Positions 38,261 to 47,496 of a stretch of DNA of 64,000 bases are shown in pieces (within the stretch, counting starts at the first letter, position 1; each line of letters starts with the position of its first letter). The DNA lies in NCBI GenBank assembly GCA_963844625.1, contig CAWJPF010000002.1, positions 70,906-134,905 of the forward strand, in the 5' to 3' direction. The position numbers were made by a program, and so were the translations under genes. The stretch comes from Palsa-504 sp963844625. GTDB taxonomy: Bacteria; Actinomycetota; Actinomycetes; Streptosporangiales; Streptosporangiaceae. The notes below the pieces were generated by a model. The model saw only the letters and a list, made by a program, of their open reading frames with translations, ran no database searches and had not been told where the DNA came from.

Positions 38261-40290
38261 CCGCTATCGCTGGTCTCGCCGTGTCCCGGCTCGCTGCCGA
38301 AGCCGCCGGGGGTCCCGAACGACTGGCCGTTGGGGGGCAGCACCAGGCCGCCGTTCGCGGTCCCGCCGTCGGCGGCCGCGAGGGCGAGCTCCTTCGGCGA
38401 GAGCACCGGCGGACGATCCGAGGGCAGGCGCTTGCCGTAGCCCGTGTACGAGCCGCGGACCGGCCGCTTCTGCACGGACGCGAAGAGCTCGAGGACCTCC
38501 TTGCGGCCCACGGTCTCCTTGTCGAGCAGCCGCAGCACCAGCGCGTCGAGCACGTCGCGGTACTCGACGAGGACTTCCCAGGCCTCGTCGTGGGCGGACT
38601 CGATGAGCCGGCGGATCTCCTCGTCGATCGAGGAGGCGATCTCCTCTGAGTAGTCCCGGCCGTGCGACATATCGCGGCCCAGGAACGGCTCGCTGTCACC
38701 GTTGCCGAACTTGCGCGCGCCGAGCCGCTCGCTCATGCCGTATTCGGTGATCATGCCGCGCGCGATCTGGGTGGCCTTATCGATGTCGTTGGCGGCGCCC
38801 GTGGTCGGCTCGTGGAAGATGAGCTCCTCGGCGGTGCGGCCGCCGAGCAGCATGGCGAGCTGATCGAGCATCTCGGCCCGGGTGACGAGGAACTTGTCCT
38901 CGGTCGGCAGCGCACTGGTGTAACCGAGCGCCCGGCCGCGCGGGATGATCGTCACCTTGTGCACGGGATCGGCGTGCGGCATCGCGTGACCGACGAGCGC
39001 GTGGCCACCCTCGTGGTAGGCGATGACCTTACGCTCCTTCTCGGAGAGCAGCACGCTCTTGCGCTCCGGACCCGCCATGACCCGGTCGATCGCCTCTTCG
39101 AGCGCCTCCATCGTGATCTGCTTGCCGTTGTGCCGCGCGGTCAGCAGCGCGCCTTCGTTGATCACGTTGGCGAGGTCGGCGCCGGTGAACCCGGGGGTAC
39201 GGCGGGCGATGATGTCGAGGTCGGCATCGGGGGCGATGGGCTTGCCCCGGGCGTGCACCCGCAGGATCCCCTTGCGGCCCGCCAGGTCCGGCTGGGCCAC
39301 CACGATCTGCCGGTCGAACCGGCCGGGCCGCAGCAGCGCCGGGTCGAGGATGTCAGGCCGGTTGGTGGCGGCGATGACGATGACGCCGCCCTTAGTGTCG
39401 AAGCCGTCCAGCTCGACCAGCATCTGGTTCAGCGTCTGCTCGCGTTCGTCGTGCCCGCCGCCGAGGCCCGCGCCGCGGTGACGGCCCACGGCGTCGATCT
39501 CGTCCACGAACACGATCGCGGGCGCATTCGCCTTGGCCTGCTCGAACAGGTCCCGGACACGGGACGCGCCGACGCCGACGAACATCTCAACGAAGTCCGA
39601 ACCGGAAATCGAGTAGAACGGCACGCCGGCCTCGCCGGCCACCGCCCGGGCGAGCAGCGTCTTACCGGTACCTGGCGGGCCGTAGAGCAGCACGCCCTTG
39701 GGGATCTTGGCCCCGATGGCCTGGAACTTGGCCGGGCTCTGCAGGAATTCCTTGATCTCCTGGAGTTCCTCGATGGCCTCGTCGACACCGGCCACATCGG
39801 CGAACGTGGTCTTCGGCGTGTCCTTGGTAAGCAGCTTGGCGCGGGACTTGCCGAAGTTCATCACCCGCGAGCCGCCGCCTTGCATCTGCGACAGCATGAA
39901 GAAGAACACCAGGAAGATGACCAGGTAGATCAGGGCGGTCGGAATCAGGTCAAGCAGGGCGTTGCTCTTCGGGATGGCGATGTTGTAGCCGTCCTTCAGG
40001 GTGCCCTTGTTGACCTGCGCCTGCAGCTCATTCTGGAGCTGCAGGCCCTGGCCGGAGACCCACGACGCCTCTAGCTGCTTGCCGCTCTTCGTGGTGATCT
40101 GGATCGTCTGGTTCTTGTCAGTGATCAGCGCGCTCTTGACCTGGCCCGCATTGATGTCCTGGACGATCTGCGAGGTGTCGACCTGCTGGTACGAGCTCCC
40201 GGAATTCGCATAGTCGAGCACGAAAAGCAACAAGAGCACCGCTACGGCGATTAGCAGCAGCGGTGCGCGGAAAAAGCGCCTTAGCTCCAT
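38257..40290 (-). CDS. ftsH: ATP-dependent zinc metalloprotease FtsH
   Basis: A 677-residue membrane AAA protease for quality control. Two transmembrane helices (about 10-27 and 113-133) flank an external domain. Walker A is GPPGTGKT (204-211) and DEIDAVGRHRGAGLGGGHDE contains Walker B and the sensor. The SRH is RPDILDPALLRPGRFDRQI and the zinc site is HEGGH with first His 426. The tail is Gly-rich. The ATG at 40290 lies about 210 bases from hpt. Confidence 0.97.
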   Translation of the reverse strand: MELRRFFRAPLLLIAVAVLLLLFVLDYANSGSSYQQVDTSQIVQDINAGQVKSALITDKNQTIQITTKSGKQLEASWVSGQGLQLQNELQAQVNKGTLKDGYNIAIPKSNALLDLIPTALIYLVIFLVFFFMLSQMQGGGSRVMNFGKSRAKLLTKDTPKTTFADVAGVDEAIEELQEIKEFLQSPAKFQAIGAKIPKGVLLYGPPGTGKTLLARAVAGEAGVPFYSISGSDFVEMFVGVGASRVRDLFEQAKANAPAIVFVDEIDAVGRHRGAGLGGGHDEREQTLNQMLVELDGFDTKGGVIVIAATNRPDILDPALLRPGRFDRQIVVAQPDLAGRKGILRVHARGKPIAPDADLDIIARRTPGFTGADLANVINEGALLTARHNGKQITMEALEEAIDRVMAGPERKSVLLSEKERKVIAYHEGGHALVGHAMPHADPVHKVTIIPRGRALGYTSALPTEDKFLVTRAEMLDQLAMLLGGRTAEELIFHEPTTGAANDIDKATQIARGMITEYGMSERLGARKFGNGDSEPFLGRDMSHGRDYSEEIASSIDEEIRRLIESAHDEAWEVLVEYRDVLDALVLRLLDKETVGRKEVLELFASVQKRPVRGSYTGYGKRLPSDRPPVLSPKELALAAADGGTANGGLVLPPNGQSFGTPGGFGSEPGHGETSDSG

Positions 40291-40416
40291 CTATGAGCGG
40301 TCCCGTCGGCCCGGGACCGTTCCCTCCTGACCAGCCTCACAGTCCCGTCGACCTCCGGCGGGATGGCCATCATTCCCATCCTCGCGGCCCGTGTTCCGAC
40401 GATGGCCGCGAGCCGC

Positions 40417-40446
40417 AAACTATGACGGTACACCGTTAGCGTGCAA
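40417..40446 (-). promoter_or_regulatory. Candidate ftsH promoter
   Basis: Minus-strand TTGCAC, 18 bases, TAGTTT. It lies about 130 bases before the ftsH start and downstream of hpt, which would let ftsH-folE be transcribed separately. Confidence 0.35.
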
Positions 40447-40500
40447 CGCCTTGAAAGTGAACGCTTTCCGTGGCGGATTGTGTTCCCCTGCCAGATGAGC

Positions 40501-41043
40501 CTAATCGCCTCCGTACACCGCGGGGGCAAGCGTGCCTATGAACGGCAGGTTCCGGTAACGCTGAGCGTAGTCAAGGCCGTAGCCGACCACGAACTCATCG
40601 CCGATATCGAAGCCCGTGTAGGCCACATTCACCTGCATCTGGGCCGACCCCGGCTTGCGGAGCATGGCGCAGACGGCCAGCGACGCGGGCCCGCGCGAGC
40701 GCAGGTTGCCTGCCAGCCAGGACAGGGTGAGGCCGGAATCCACGATGTCCTCGACGATCAGCACGTGACGGCCGGTAATGTCGGTATCGAGGTCCTTCAG
40801 GATCCGGACCACGCCAGAGGACTTGGTGCCCGAGCCGTAGGACGAGATCGCCATCCAGTCCATCTGCACCGGCAGGTGCATGGCGCGGGCGAGATCGGCC
40901 ATTACCATCACGGCGCCCTTCAGTACGCCCACGAGCAGCAGATCGCGGCCGGCGTAATCGGCGTCGATCTGGGCCGCGAGCTCGCCGATACGTGCCTGCA
41001 ACTGCCCGGCCGTGATCAGCACCTGCTTCAGCTCAGGCCCCAT
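40501..41043 (-). CDS. hpt: Hypoxanthine phosphoribosyltransferase
   Basis: A 180-residue purine salvage enzyme. The PRPP-binding motif is VLIVEDIVDSGLTLSWLAGN. LLLVGVLKGAVMVMADLARA and FVVGYGLDYAQRYRNLPFIG are family hallmarks. ATG at 41043 is two bases past the tilS stop and gives normal length; the longer frame to 41145 lies inside tilS. Confidence 0.95.
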   Translation of the reverse strand: MGPELKQVLITAGQLQARIGELAAQIDADYAGRDLLLVGVLKGAVMVMADLARAMHLPVQMDWMAISSYGSGTKSSGVVRILKDLDTDITGRHVLIVEDIVDSGLTLSWLAGNLRSRGPASLAVCAMLRKPGSAQMQVNVAYTGFDIGDEFVVGYGLDYAQRYRNLPFIGTLAPAVYGGD

Positions 41044-41044
41044 G

Positions 41045-42091
41045 TCAGTTTCGTCCAACGGACTCCCCACCCTTAGCCTGGCCACCCTTAGCCTCGCCCG
41101 GTGCGCTGCTGGTGAACCACACCTTGCCAGCACGACGGCACGCACGCACGCCGCCCGGCAGGTCTACCCACCGCTGCCCGTGCCAGCCGCTCACCAGGGC
41201 GTCGATCGCCTCGACGTGCCCCGAGGCGAGAGCGCCGTGCGGGCATCCCGCCATGATCGCCGCATCGCGCAGCACCCGCGTCCTGATCGCCGCCGGAAGC
41301 GCCCGCAGCCAGCTCGCCTCGAGGCCTGCCGGGTCCGAGCAGTCGCCCCGAAGCTGTGCGCTTTCGGCGAAAGCGAGATCGTCGAGGCACTCCGCGTCGG
41401 TCCGCAGCTGGCTGGCGGTGCGGGCGAGTGCCTCGGCCACGCCCGGCCCGAGCGCGGCCTCCAGCGCGGGCAGCGCCTGGTGGCGCACCCGGGCCCGGGC
41501 GAACCGGAAGTCGCTGTTGTGCGGATCTTGCCACGGCTCCAGCCCGAGCTCGGCGCAGGCGGTCCGCGTGGCCGCGCGGCGGACGGCCAGCAGCGGGCGC
41601 CGGTACGGGCCGCGGCAGGCGGGCATGCCGGAAAGTGACCGGCCGCCGGATCCGCGCGCCAGGCCGAGCAGGACCGTCTCGGCCTGATCGTCGAGGGTGT
41701 GGCCGAGCAGGACCGCGGCGGCGGCGTAGTCGGCGACGGCCGCGTCCAGCGCGTGGTACCTGGCCGCCCGGGCCGCGGCCTCGGGCCCGGCCGCCACGCT
41801 CGCAGGCGCCACCGTGACCGCGACGCTGCGGACCGGGTTTAGCCCGAGCTGGCCGAGCAGCGCCGCCACGGCGGCGGCACGTTCGGCCGAACCGGGCTGT
41901 AGTCCGTGGTCGACGGTCACGCCGCCGGCCCGAAGGCCAAGGCGCGGCGCCACGAAGGCGGCCGCGGCGGCCACCGCGAGTGAGTCAGCACCGCCGGAAC
42001 ACGCGACGAGCACCAGGTCGCCGGCGGTCAAGTCGCCCAGGTGAGCCCGTACCGCGTGGCGGACCTCGGCGACCGCCGCGCCCGGACCCAT
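41045..42091 (-). CDS. tilS: tRNA(Ile)-lysidine synthetase
   Basis: A 348-residue N-type ATP pyrophosphatase that converts C34 of tRNA-Ile(CAU) to lysidine. The PP-loop is ACSGGADSLAVAAAAA (31-46). It has GHTLDDQAETVLLGLARGSG, GPYRRPLLAVRRA and DPHNSDFRFARARVRHQALP. The C-terminal TilS domain is short, as in other actinobacteria. The start ATG lies 5 bases after the DUF2342 stop; tilS-hpt is a classic pair. Confidence 0.93.
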   Translation of the reverse strand: MGPGAAVAEVRHAVRAHLGDLTAGDLVLVACSGGADSLAVAAAAAFVAPRLGLRAGGVTVDHGLQPGSAERAAAVAALLGQLGLNPVRSVAVTVAPASVAAGPEAAARAARYHALDAAVADYAAAAVLLGHTLDDQAETVLLGLARGSGGRSLSGMPACRGPYRRPLLAVRRAATRTACAELGLEPWQDPHNSDFRFARARVRHQALPALEAALGPGVAEALARTASQLRTDAECLDDLAFAESAQLRGDCSDPAGLEASWLRALPAAIRTRVLRDAAIMAGCPHGALASGHVEAIDALVSGWHGQRWVDLPGGVRACRRAGKVWFTSSAPGEAKGGQAKGGESVGRN

Positions 42092-42095
42092 GCGG

Positions 42096-43217
42096 CTAGG
42101 AGCCGGACGCGACCCGCTCCACCCACTCGTGCGGTTGGGCGAACTCCGCCTTGGTCGGCAGGGTCTCCGGCGACGTCCAGACCTTGTTGAACGTGGCCAT
42201 GCCAACCTCGTCCACCACCGTGGTGACGAACCGGGAACCCTCCGCGTACTGCTTCATCTTCAGGTCGATACCGAGAATCCGGCGGATCGTCTGCTCGATC
42301 CGGCCGCTGGATCCGCGGCGGGAGTTGAACCGTTCCCTGATCTGGGCGACCGAGGGCACCACCTGCGGCCCGACCGCGTCCATGACGTAGTCGCCGTGTC
42401 CTTCCACCAGCGTCATCACCGCGGTCAGGCGGTCCATGATCTCGCGCTGGGCCGGGGTCGCCACGGCGTCGATCAGGCTGCCGCCATCACCACCGCGTAC
42501 CGCGCCCGCCATTGCGTCGGCGGCCGAGCGCAGCCGCTGCAGGATCGCCGCCGGGTCAAGTTCCGAGGCGAGCAGGAACTTGGTCATCTGGCTCTGCACG
42601 TAGTCCCGGAGCCACGGGACCGCGGTGAACTGGAGCCGATGGGTTTCCTCATGCAGGCATACCCAGCGCCGGAAGTCATGCGTATCGACGCCGAGCTCGC
42701 GTTCGACCATGACGATGTTGGGCGCCACCAGGGTGAGCCGGCCCGGCTGCTGGCCGTCCACCGGCGATGCCTCGGGCGGCAGGAAGAGCTCGTACTGGCC
42801 GAGCACCCTAGAGGACAGGTAGGCCAGGATCAGCCCGGCCTGGATGCCGGTGACCCGCGAGCCCACCGCGGTCATCACCGAACCGGGCGACCTCGACCCG
42901 GCCGACCCGCCGGAGCCCGCACCAGGTGCGCGTTCCCTCAGCTGCTCGACCAGCGGCTCGAGCACGACGCGGAAGCCATCCACGTTCGCCCTTATCCAGC
43001 CCGGCCGGTCCACTACCGCGACTCGCCCGATCGCGCCGTCACTCCCGGCCGACATTCCGGTGACCTCATAGACCGGCTGCTGAACGGCGCCGGCGAGGTC
43101 GCGTAGCTCTGAGACGGTGCGCCGCGCCTCGGCCAGGCTTACCTGCGGCCCGGGCCGGGCCCATCGGGTCCCGGTGGAAATGGCGATGTCCCAGTCGATC
43201 ATCTGCGTGCTGCTCAC
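42096..43217 (-). CDS. Zinc-dependent metalloprotease-like DUF2342 protein
   Basis: A 373-residue protein of the family annotated as coenzyme F420 biosynthesis-associated or zinc-dependent metalloprotease. The putative zinc site is WVCLHEETHRLQFTAVPWLR (HExxH type). Family segments include VNDLDGFR-like VNVDGFRVV, LVAPNIVMVERELGVDTHDF, EGHGDYVMDAVGP with a third ligand candidate, and GIDLKMKQYAEGSRFV. Activity is unproved. The gene lies between dacB and tilS, as in M. tuberculosis (Rv3626c). Confidence 0.85.
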   Translation of the reverse strand: MSSTQMIDWDIAISTGTRWARPGPQVSLAEARRTVSELRDLAGAVQQPVYEVTGMSAGSDGAIGRVAVVDRPGWIRANVDGFRVVLEPLVEQLRERAPGAGSGGSAGSRSPGSVMTAVGSRVTGIQAGLILAYLSSRVLGQYELFLPPEASPVDGQQPGRLTLVAPNIVMVERELGVDTHDFRRWVCLHEETHRLQFTAVPWLRDYVQSQMTKFLLASELDPAAILQRLRSAADAMAGAVRGGDGGSLIDAVATPAQREIMDRLTAVMTLVEGHGDYVMDAVGPQVVPSVAQIRERFNSRRGSSGRIEQTIRRILGIDLKMKQYAEGSRFVTTVVDEVGMATFNKVWTSPETLPTKAEFAQPHEWVERVASGS

Positions 43218-43250
43218 GGTTCCACCGTACGTGGTCGTAGACAGCGCCCG

Positions 43251-44681
43251 TCACCGGCACCCGCAGTCGGCCAGCGCGGCGGCCGCCGCGTCGATGGCAT
43301 TGGCCGCGCCGCGCAGCAGCCCCGCGGACGGAACCTGGTCGGCCATGAAGGCGAAGACCAGCGTCGAGCCGCTGGCGTCAGAGACCATCCCGGCCAGCGC
43401 CGTCACGGTGCCGAGGTTACCGGTCTTGGCGCGTACCGAGCCGAGGGCCGCCCCGCCGATCCCTGCGAATACGCTCTGCCCGGCGGACAGCGTGCCGGAA
43501 AAGCCCGCCACCGGCAGGCCGGCCAGCAGCGGCCGCAGCCGGGGATCGGCCATGGCGAGCTCGATCACTTTGACCAGCGCGGCCGGCGTGATCGCGTCCT
43601 GCGGGGACAGGCCGCTGCCGTCCACCAGGTGGAAGCCGGCGGTGACGCCGAGCCGCCGCATTTCCCTGATCACCGCCGCGGCCGCCCCGCTAAACGAGGC
43701 AGGCCCGCCCGTCGCCAGGGCGACCTGGCGGGCGAGGTCCTCCGCGATCACGTTGTTGCTCTCCTGGAGCATCTGCTGCACGATAGCCGACAGCGGCGGC
43801 GAGGACACACTGGCGATGGCCGGGGCGCGGGCGGGAGCCTGCCGCACCACCGGAGATCCGGTGACGCGGATGCCGTCCGCGGTCAGCAGGGCGGCGAACG
43901 AAGCGGCCGCCATGCCCGCGGGGTCGGTCGCGCGGGCCCTGAGGTTGTACGGGTCGTCCGAGTCCTCCGGCGCGCCCGCCACGGTCAGCCGCCCCTGGTC
44001 CACCTCCAGGGACACGATCTGGGTGACGTCTCCCGTGCTGACATAGCTCGGCGACCAGCCCGGCGCGAGACCGGGGCCGGTGTAGAGCGACGAGTCATAG
44101 CCGACGCTGACCGACGAACGGCCCTGCGCCTTCAGGGCCCGCGCCGTCGCCGCGGCCAGGTGAGCCAGCGTGGCCGGCTGGGGATAGTCCTGGGCCGGGA
44201 ACGCGTTCACCGCAAGCACGGGATCGCCGCCGCCGACCAGGATGACGCTGTCCGGGGTGGCGCCCCGGACCACGCGGGTGGTGAACCTGTGCTCCGCGCC
44301 GAGCACCGCCAGCGCCGCAGCGGCCGTGACGACCTTCGTGGTGGACGCGGGCGTCGAGGGGCGGCCGCCCTGCTCGGAGAGCACGACCCGCCCGGTGCCC
44401 GGGTCGGCGACCAGCACCGACACGCGGGGGCCGAGCGCGGCCGCGGAAAGCGGCCCGGCCAGGGCCGACCGCAGGCCGGCCGCGGTCGGCGGCGCACCGC
44501 GCTCGGTCCCCGCGGCCAGTGCCCTTCCCGCGCTGCTGACCTGGCCCGCGGTGACGGTGGGGACCCGCAGCGCCGCGAGCCGCGGTGGGAGCATGTACAC
44601 GACGGCGATGCCCGCCGCGAGCGTAAACACGTTGATCATGGCCAGCGTCAGCAGAGCCGCTCTGCGGGTGCGGCGCACCAT
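43251..44681 (-). CDS. dacB: D-alanyl-D-alanine carboxypeptidase/endopeptidase (PBP4 class)
   Basis: A 476-residue S13 penicillin-binding protein. An N-terminal signal anchor (ALLTLAMINVFTLAAGIAVV) precedes the catalytic domain. The nucleophile motif is STTK (residues 113-116), the second motif SNN (MLQESNNVIAEDLARQ) and the third KTG (RAKTGNLGTVTALAGM). It trims or cleaves peptidoglycan peptides in the cell wall. It is divergent from ppa, as in mycobacteria. Confidence 0.93.
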   Translation of the reverse strand: MVRRTRRAALLTLAMINVFTLAAGIAVVYMLPPRLAALRVPTVTAGQVSSAGRALAAGTERGAPPTAAGLRSALAGPLSAAALGPRVSVLVADPGTGRVVLSEQGGRPSTPASTTKVVTAAAALAVLGAEHRFTTRVVRGATPDSVILVGGGDPVLAVNAFPAQDYPQPATLAHLAAATARALKAQGRSSVSVGYDSSLYTGPGLAPGWSPSYVSTGDVTQIVSLEVDQGRLTVAGAPEDSDDPYNLRARATDPAGMAAASFAALLTADGIRVTGSPVVRQAPARAPAIASVSSPPLSAIVQQMLQESNNVIAEDLARQVALATGGPASFSGAAAAVIREMRRLGVTAGFHLVDGSGLSPQDAITPAALVKVIELAMADPRLRPLLAGLPVAGFSGTLSAGQSVFAGIGGAALGSVRAKTGNLGTVTALAGMVSDASGSTLVFAFMADQVPSAGLLRGAANAIDAAAAALADCGCR

Positions 44682-44774
44682 GACTTACCACCTCGCCACG
44701 ATGGTCAACCGCGTGTTTGCCGCGGATTGCGGGGACAATGGAGTTAATCACCCACACCGGTCGGGAGAAAAACC

Positions 44775-45269
44775 GTGGACGTTGAGGTCATCGTCGAAAT
44801 CCCCAAGGGACAGCGCAACAAGTACGAGATGGACCACGTCGCCGGCCGGATACGGCTGGACCGCATGCTGTTCACCTCGACCAGGTATCCGTCCGACTAC
44901 GGGTACATCGAGGACACCCTGGCCGATGACGGCGACCCGCTCGACGCGCTCGTACTGCTCGAGGAGCCCACGTTCCCAGGTTGCCTCATCACCTGCCGGG
45001 TCATCGGGATGTTCCAGATGCACGACGAGATGGGCGCCGACAACAAGATCCTGTGCGTGCCGGCCCAGGACCCGCGGATGGAGCACATACGCGACATCCA
45101 CCACGTGCCGGAGTTCGACCGGCTCGAGATCCAGCACTTCTTCGAGGTCTACAAGGCCCTTGAACCAGGCAAGTCGGTGCGGGCCGACGCGTGGGCGGAC
45201 CGCGCGGCCGCCGAGGTCGAGGTCGACGCCTGCCGCAAGCGCGAGGCCGAAGCCACGGAGCATGCGTAA
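44775..45269 (+). CDS. ppa: Inorganic pyrophosphatase
   Basis: A 164-residue family I enzyme hydrolysing pyrophosphate. It has VEIPKGQRNKYEMD, FTSTRYPSDYGYIEDTLADD, the metal site DDGDPLDALVLLEEPTFPG and MGADNKILCVPAQDPR. GTG at 44775 follows GGGAG. The first 93 bases separate it from divergent dacB. Confidence 0.96.
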   Translation: MDVEVIVEIPKGQRNKYEMDHVAGRIRLDRMLFTSTRYPSDYGYIEDTLADDGDPLDALVLLEEPTFPGCLITCRVIGMFQMHDEMGADNKILCVPAQDPRMEHIRDIHHVPEFDRLEIQHFFEVYKALEPGKSVRADAWADRAAAEVEVDACRKREAEATEHA

Positions 45270-45480
45270 GGACTTAGGCGTCCCGGGTGTAGGCATCCAG
45301 GAACGCCACGATGACCACCTACCAGGGCGTGGCCAAGATCACTCTGACGAACTCAATCGTGGCAAAAACCTGGGCAGACCGGGGCACCGGGCGCACTAAT
45401 GGGCATAGGGCCAGCTATGGGCATGCGGTAGCGTAGGCCCAGCCGTCACCTCGGACGGCCAGGACGGGGGTTCGGGGACT

Positions 45481-46200
45481 GTGCCTCGCTATCGCAGGGT
45501 GGTCGTCAAGCTGAGCGGCGAGGCACTGGCGGGAGCCGGCAGTTCGGGCGTCGATCCAGACAGCCTCTCCCGCGTGGCGCAGGAGGTCCTCTCCGTCCAT
45601 GACCTCGGCGTTCAGGTAGCGGTCGTGGTCGGCGGCGGGAATTACTTCCGCGGCCGGATGGCCGAGGGGTGGGGCATCAGCCGGGCCGAGGCGGACAACA
45701 TCGGGATGCTCGGCACCATCATGAACGCGCTGATGCTCCGGGGCGCGCTCACCGCCAGGACAGACACCGACATCCGGGTCATGACCGCGGTGCCGATCCA
45801 CAGCGTGGCCGAGCCGTTCATCAGGCTCCGGGCCGTGCACCACCTGAGCCGCGGCCTGATCGTCCTGCTCGCGGGCGGCATCGGCCAGCCTTATGTCACC
45901 ACCGACTACCCGGCAGTCCAGCGCGCGCTTGAACTGGAAGCCGACGCCCTGCTCGTGGCCAAACGCGGGGTCGACGGCGTCTACGACAGCGACCCGAACA
46001 TCAATCCGGACGCGGTGCGCTATACCAGCCTGACCTACGACGAGGCGCTGGCGGCCGGGGTCCGGATCATGGACACAAGCGCGTTCGTGCTCGCCAACGA
46101 GCAGGCCCTGACCATGCACGTGTTCGACGTGGCCGCCGCGGGCGTGATGCGCGAGATCTGCGAGGGCGCCGAGCACGGCACCCGGATCAGCGTCAAGTAA
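45481..46200 (+). CDS. UMP kinase-like amino acid kinase family protein
   Basis: A 239-residue protein closely resembling PyrH. It has RVVVKLSGEALAG, VVVGGGNYFRGRMAEGWGIS, ADNIGMLGTIMNALMLRGAL and ALLVAKRGVDGVYDSDPNIN, with the final AAGVMREICEGAEHGTRISV. UMP kinase makes UDP for RNA and wall precursors. PyrH normally lies between tsf and frr; here it stands alone and some positions differ (TTDYPAVQ where FSTDTTAA is usual). It may be a second copy with altered function. Confidence 0.8.
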   Translation: MPRYRRVVVKLSGEALAGAGSSGVDPDSLSRVAQEVLSVHDLGVQVAVVVGGGNYFRGRMAEGWGISRAEADNIGMLGTIMNALMLRGALTARTDTDIRVMTAVPIHSVAEPFIRLRAVHHLSRGLIVLLAGGIGQPYVTTDYPAVQRALELEADALLVAKRGVDGVYDSDPNINPDAVRYTSLTYDEALAAGVRIMDTSAFVLANEQALTMHVFDVAAAGVMREICEGAEHGTRISVK

Positions 46201-46568
46201 GACCGGGCCGCTGGGCCGTTTTTGGGATGAATGCGGCATTCTGTGCAGGTTGCCTAAGTCCCGCATCAGTCCAGGCAGGCTGGCGAGCCGGAAGGATCGA
46301 AGCGACGTACCCACCCTGATCTTCTGGCTGCTGCGGCTACCTCCCGCGGCGAGCCAGCCGTTGATATGTCTGCAGTTTCGGGGGTGATAGCCCCCGAAAC
46401 TGCAGACATATCCGGGTGCTAGGTTGTGGCAGCCTGCCCGTCCCTGAATGACCTGCGGACGGGGCGTCGGCGTGAGGCGGCGGTGGCTGGCGGGGCTAAA
46501 CCGGTGTTTGAAGGTCACGGTCCTGGAAAGCTGCGGGCCATGACGGTCCAAACCCGCGCCGGCCGCCG
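46201..46568. other. Intergenic region carrying a long perfect palindrome
   Basis: About 370 bases without a gene. Its main content is the 22-base-arm inverted repeat at 46363-46412. Confidence 0.6.
46363..46412. terminator. Very strong 22-bp-arm hairpin
   Basis: Perfect arms run 46363-46384 and 46391-46412 (GATATGTCTGCAGTTTCGGG... and its complement) around loop TGATAG. It is 163 bases past the UMP-kinase-like stop. It could be a terminator, or a mobile or duplicated palindromic element. Confidence 0.55.
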
Positions 46569-47456
46569 GTGAGCCGCGCCGCGGTCGTGGTGAACCCCGT
46601 GAAACTCGACGACGCCGAGAAGTTCAGGGCCACGGTCAGCGCGGCCATGACAGAGCACGGCTGGAGCGAACCGAGCTGGCTGGAAACCACGCCAGAAGAC
46701 CCAGGCGAAGGCCAGGCCAGGCAGGCGGTGAAGGACGGGGCCAACCTGGTCCTGGCCTGTGGCGGTGACGGGACCGTGACCGCCACCGCGGCGGGCCTGG
46801 CCGGCACCGGCATCCCGCTGGCTGTGATCCCGTTCGGCACCGGCAACCTGCTCGCCCGCAATCTCGACCTGCCCATCGATCTCGGCGAAGCCCTGGCCGT
46901 CGCGCTCACCGGCCGCGACCGGGAACTCGACGTCGGCAGTGCCAACGGCAGCCTGTTCCTGACCATGGCCGGGCTCGGCCTCGACGCGAAGATGCTGGCG
47001 GGCGCCAGCGAGCCGGTCAAGAAACGCTTCGGCTGGGCCGCTTACGTGCTATCCGCGCTACGGCATCTGCGGGACCGGCCGATGCGGATCACCCTGCGGG
47101 CCGATGGCGACCCGCCGCTGCGGCGCCGGGCCAGCGGGGTCATCGCCGGCAACGTGGGGGCGCTGCAGGGCGGCCTGCCGCTGTTGCCGGACGCTGAGCC
47201 CGATGACGGGCGGCTCGACGTCGTGGTCCTCACCGCGCGAGGGTTCGGCGGCTGGCTGCGGGTGGCCGCGCAAGTGGCGCTGCGGCGTCCCGGCGGTACG
47301 GACCGGGTGCTGCGCCGGACGTTCCGTGAGCTGCGCGTCGAGACTGATCGTGCGCATCTGTGGCAGCTCGACGGCGAGGTCATGGGCCGCACGCGGCAGC
47401 TGGTCATCACGGTCCGCCCGGGTGCGCTGCGGGTGCGCGTACCCGCGGCCGAGTGA
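46569..47456 (+). CDS. Diacylglycerol/lipid kinase family protein
   Basis: A 295-residue kinase of the DAGK_cat family. AAVVVNPVKLDDAEKFRATV begins the fold and the nucleotide-binding motif is LACGGDGTVTATAAGLAGTG. IPFGTGNLLARNLDLPIDLG and LDVGSANGSLFLTMAGLGLD are hallmark segments. It probably phosphorylates diacylglycerol or a related lipid at the membrane. The GTG start at 46569 has no obvious ribosome site. Confidence 0.88.
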   Translation: MSRAAVVVNPVKLDDAEKFRATVSAAMTEHGWSEPSWLETTPEDPGEGQARQAVKDGANLVLACGGDGTVTATAAGLAGTGIPLAVIPFGTGNLLARNLDLPIDLGEALAVALTGRDRELDVGSANGSLFLTMAGLGLDAKMLAGASEPVKKRFGWAAYVLSALRHLRDRPMRITLRADGDPPLRRRASGVIAGNVGALQGGLPLLPDAEPDDGRLDVVVLTARGFGGWLRVAAQVALRRPGGTDRVLRRTFRELRVETDRAHLWQLDGEVMGRTRQLVITVRPGALRVRVPAAE

Positions 47457-47496
47457 GGCCGGGCGTCAGAAACGGCCGGGCTTCGAGCCGGGGCTT

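Noticed and set aside
38662..40074. A 470-codon plus-strand open frame
   Set aside because: It is the antisense shadow of ftsH and has no domain or ribosome site.
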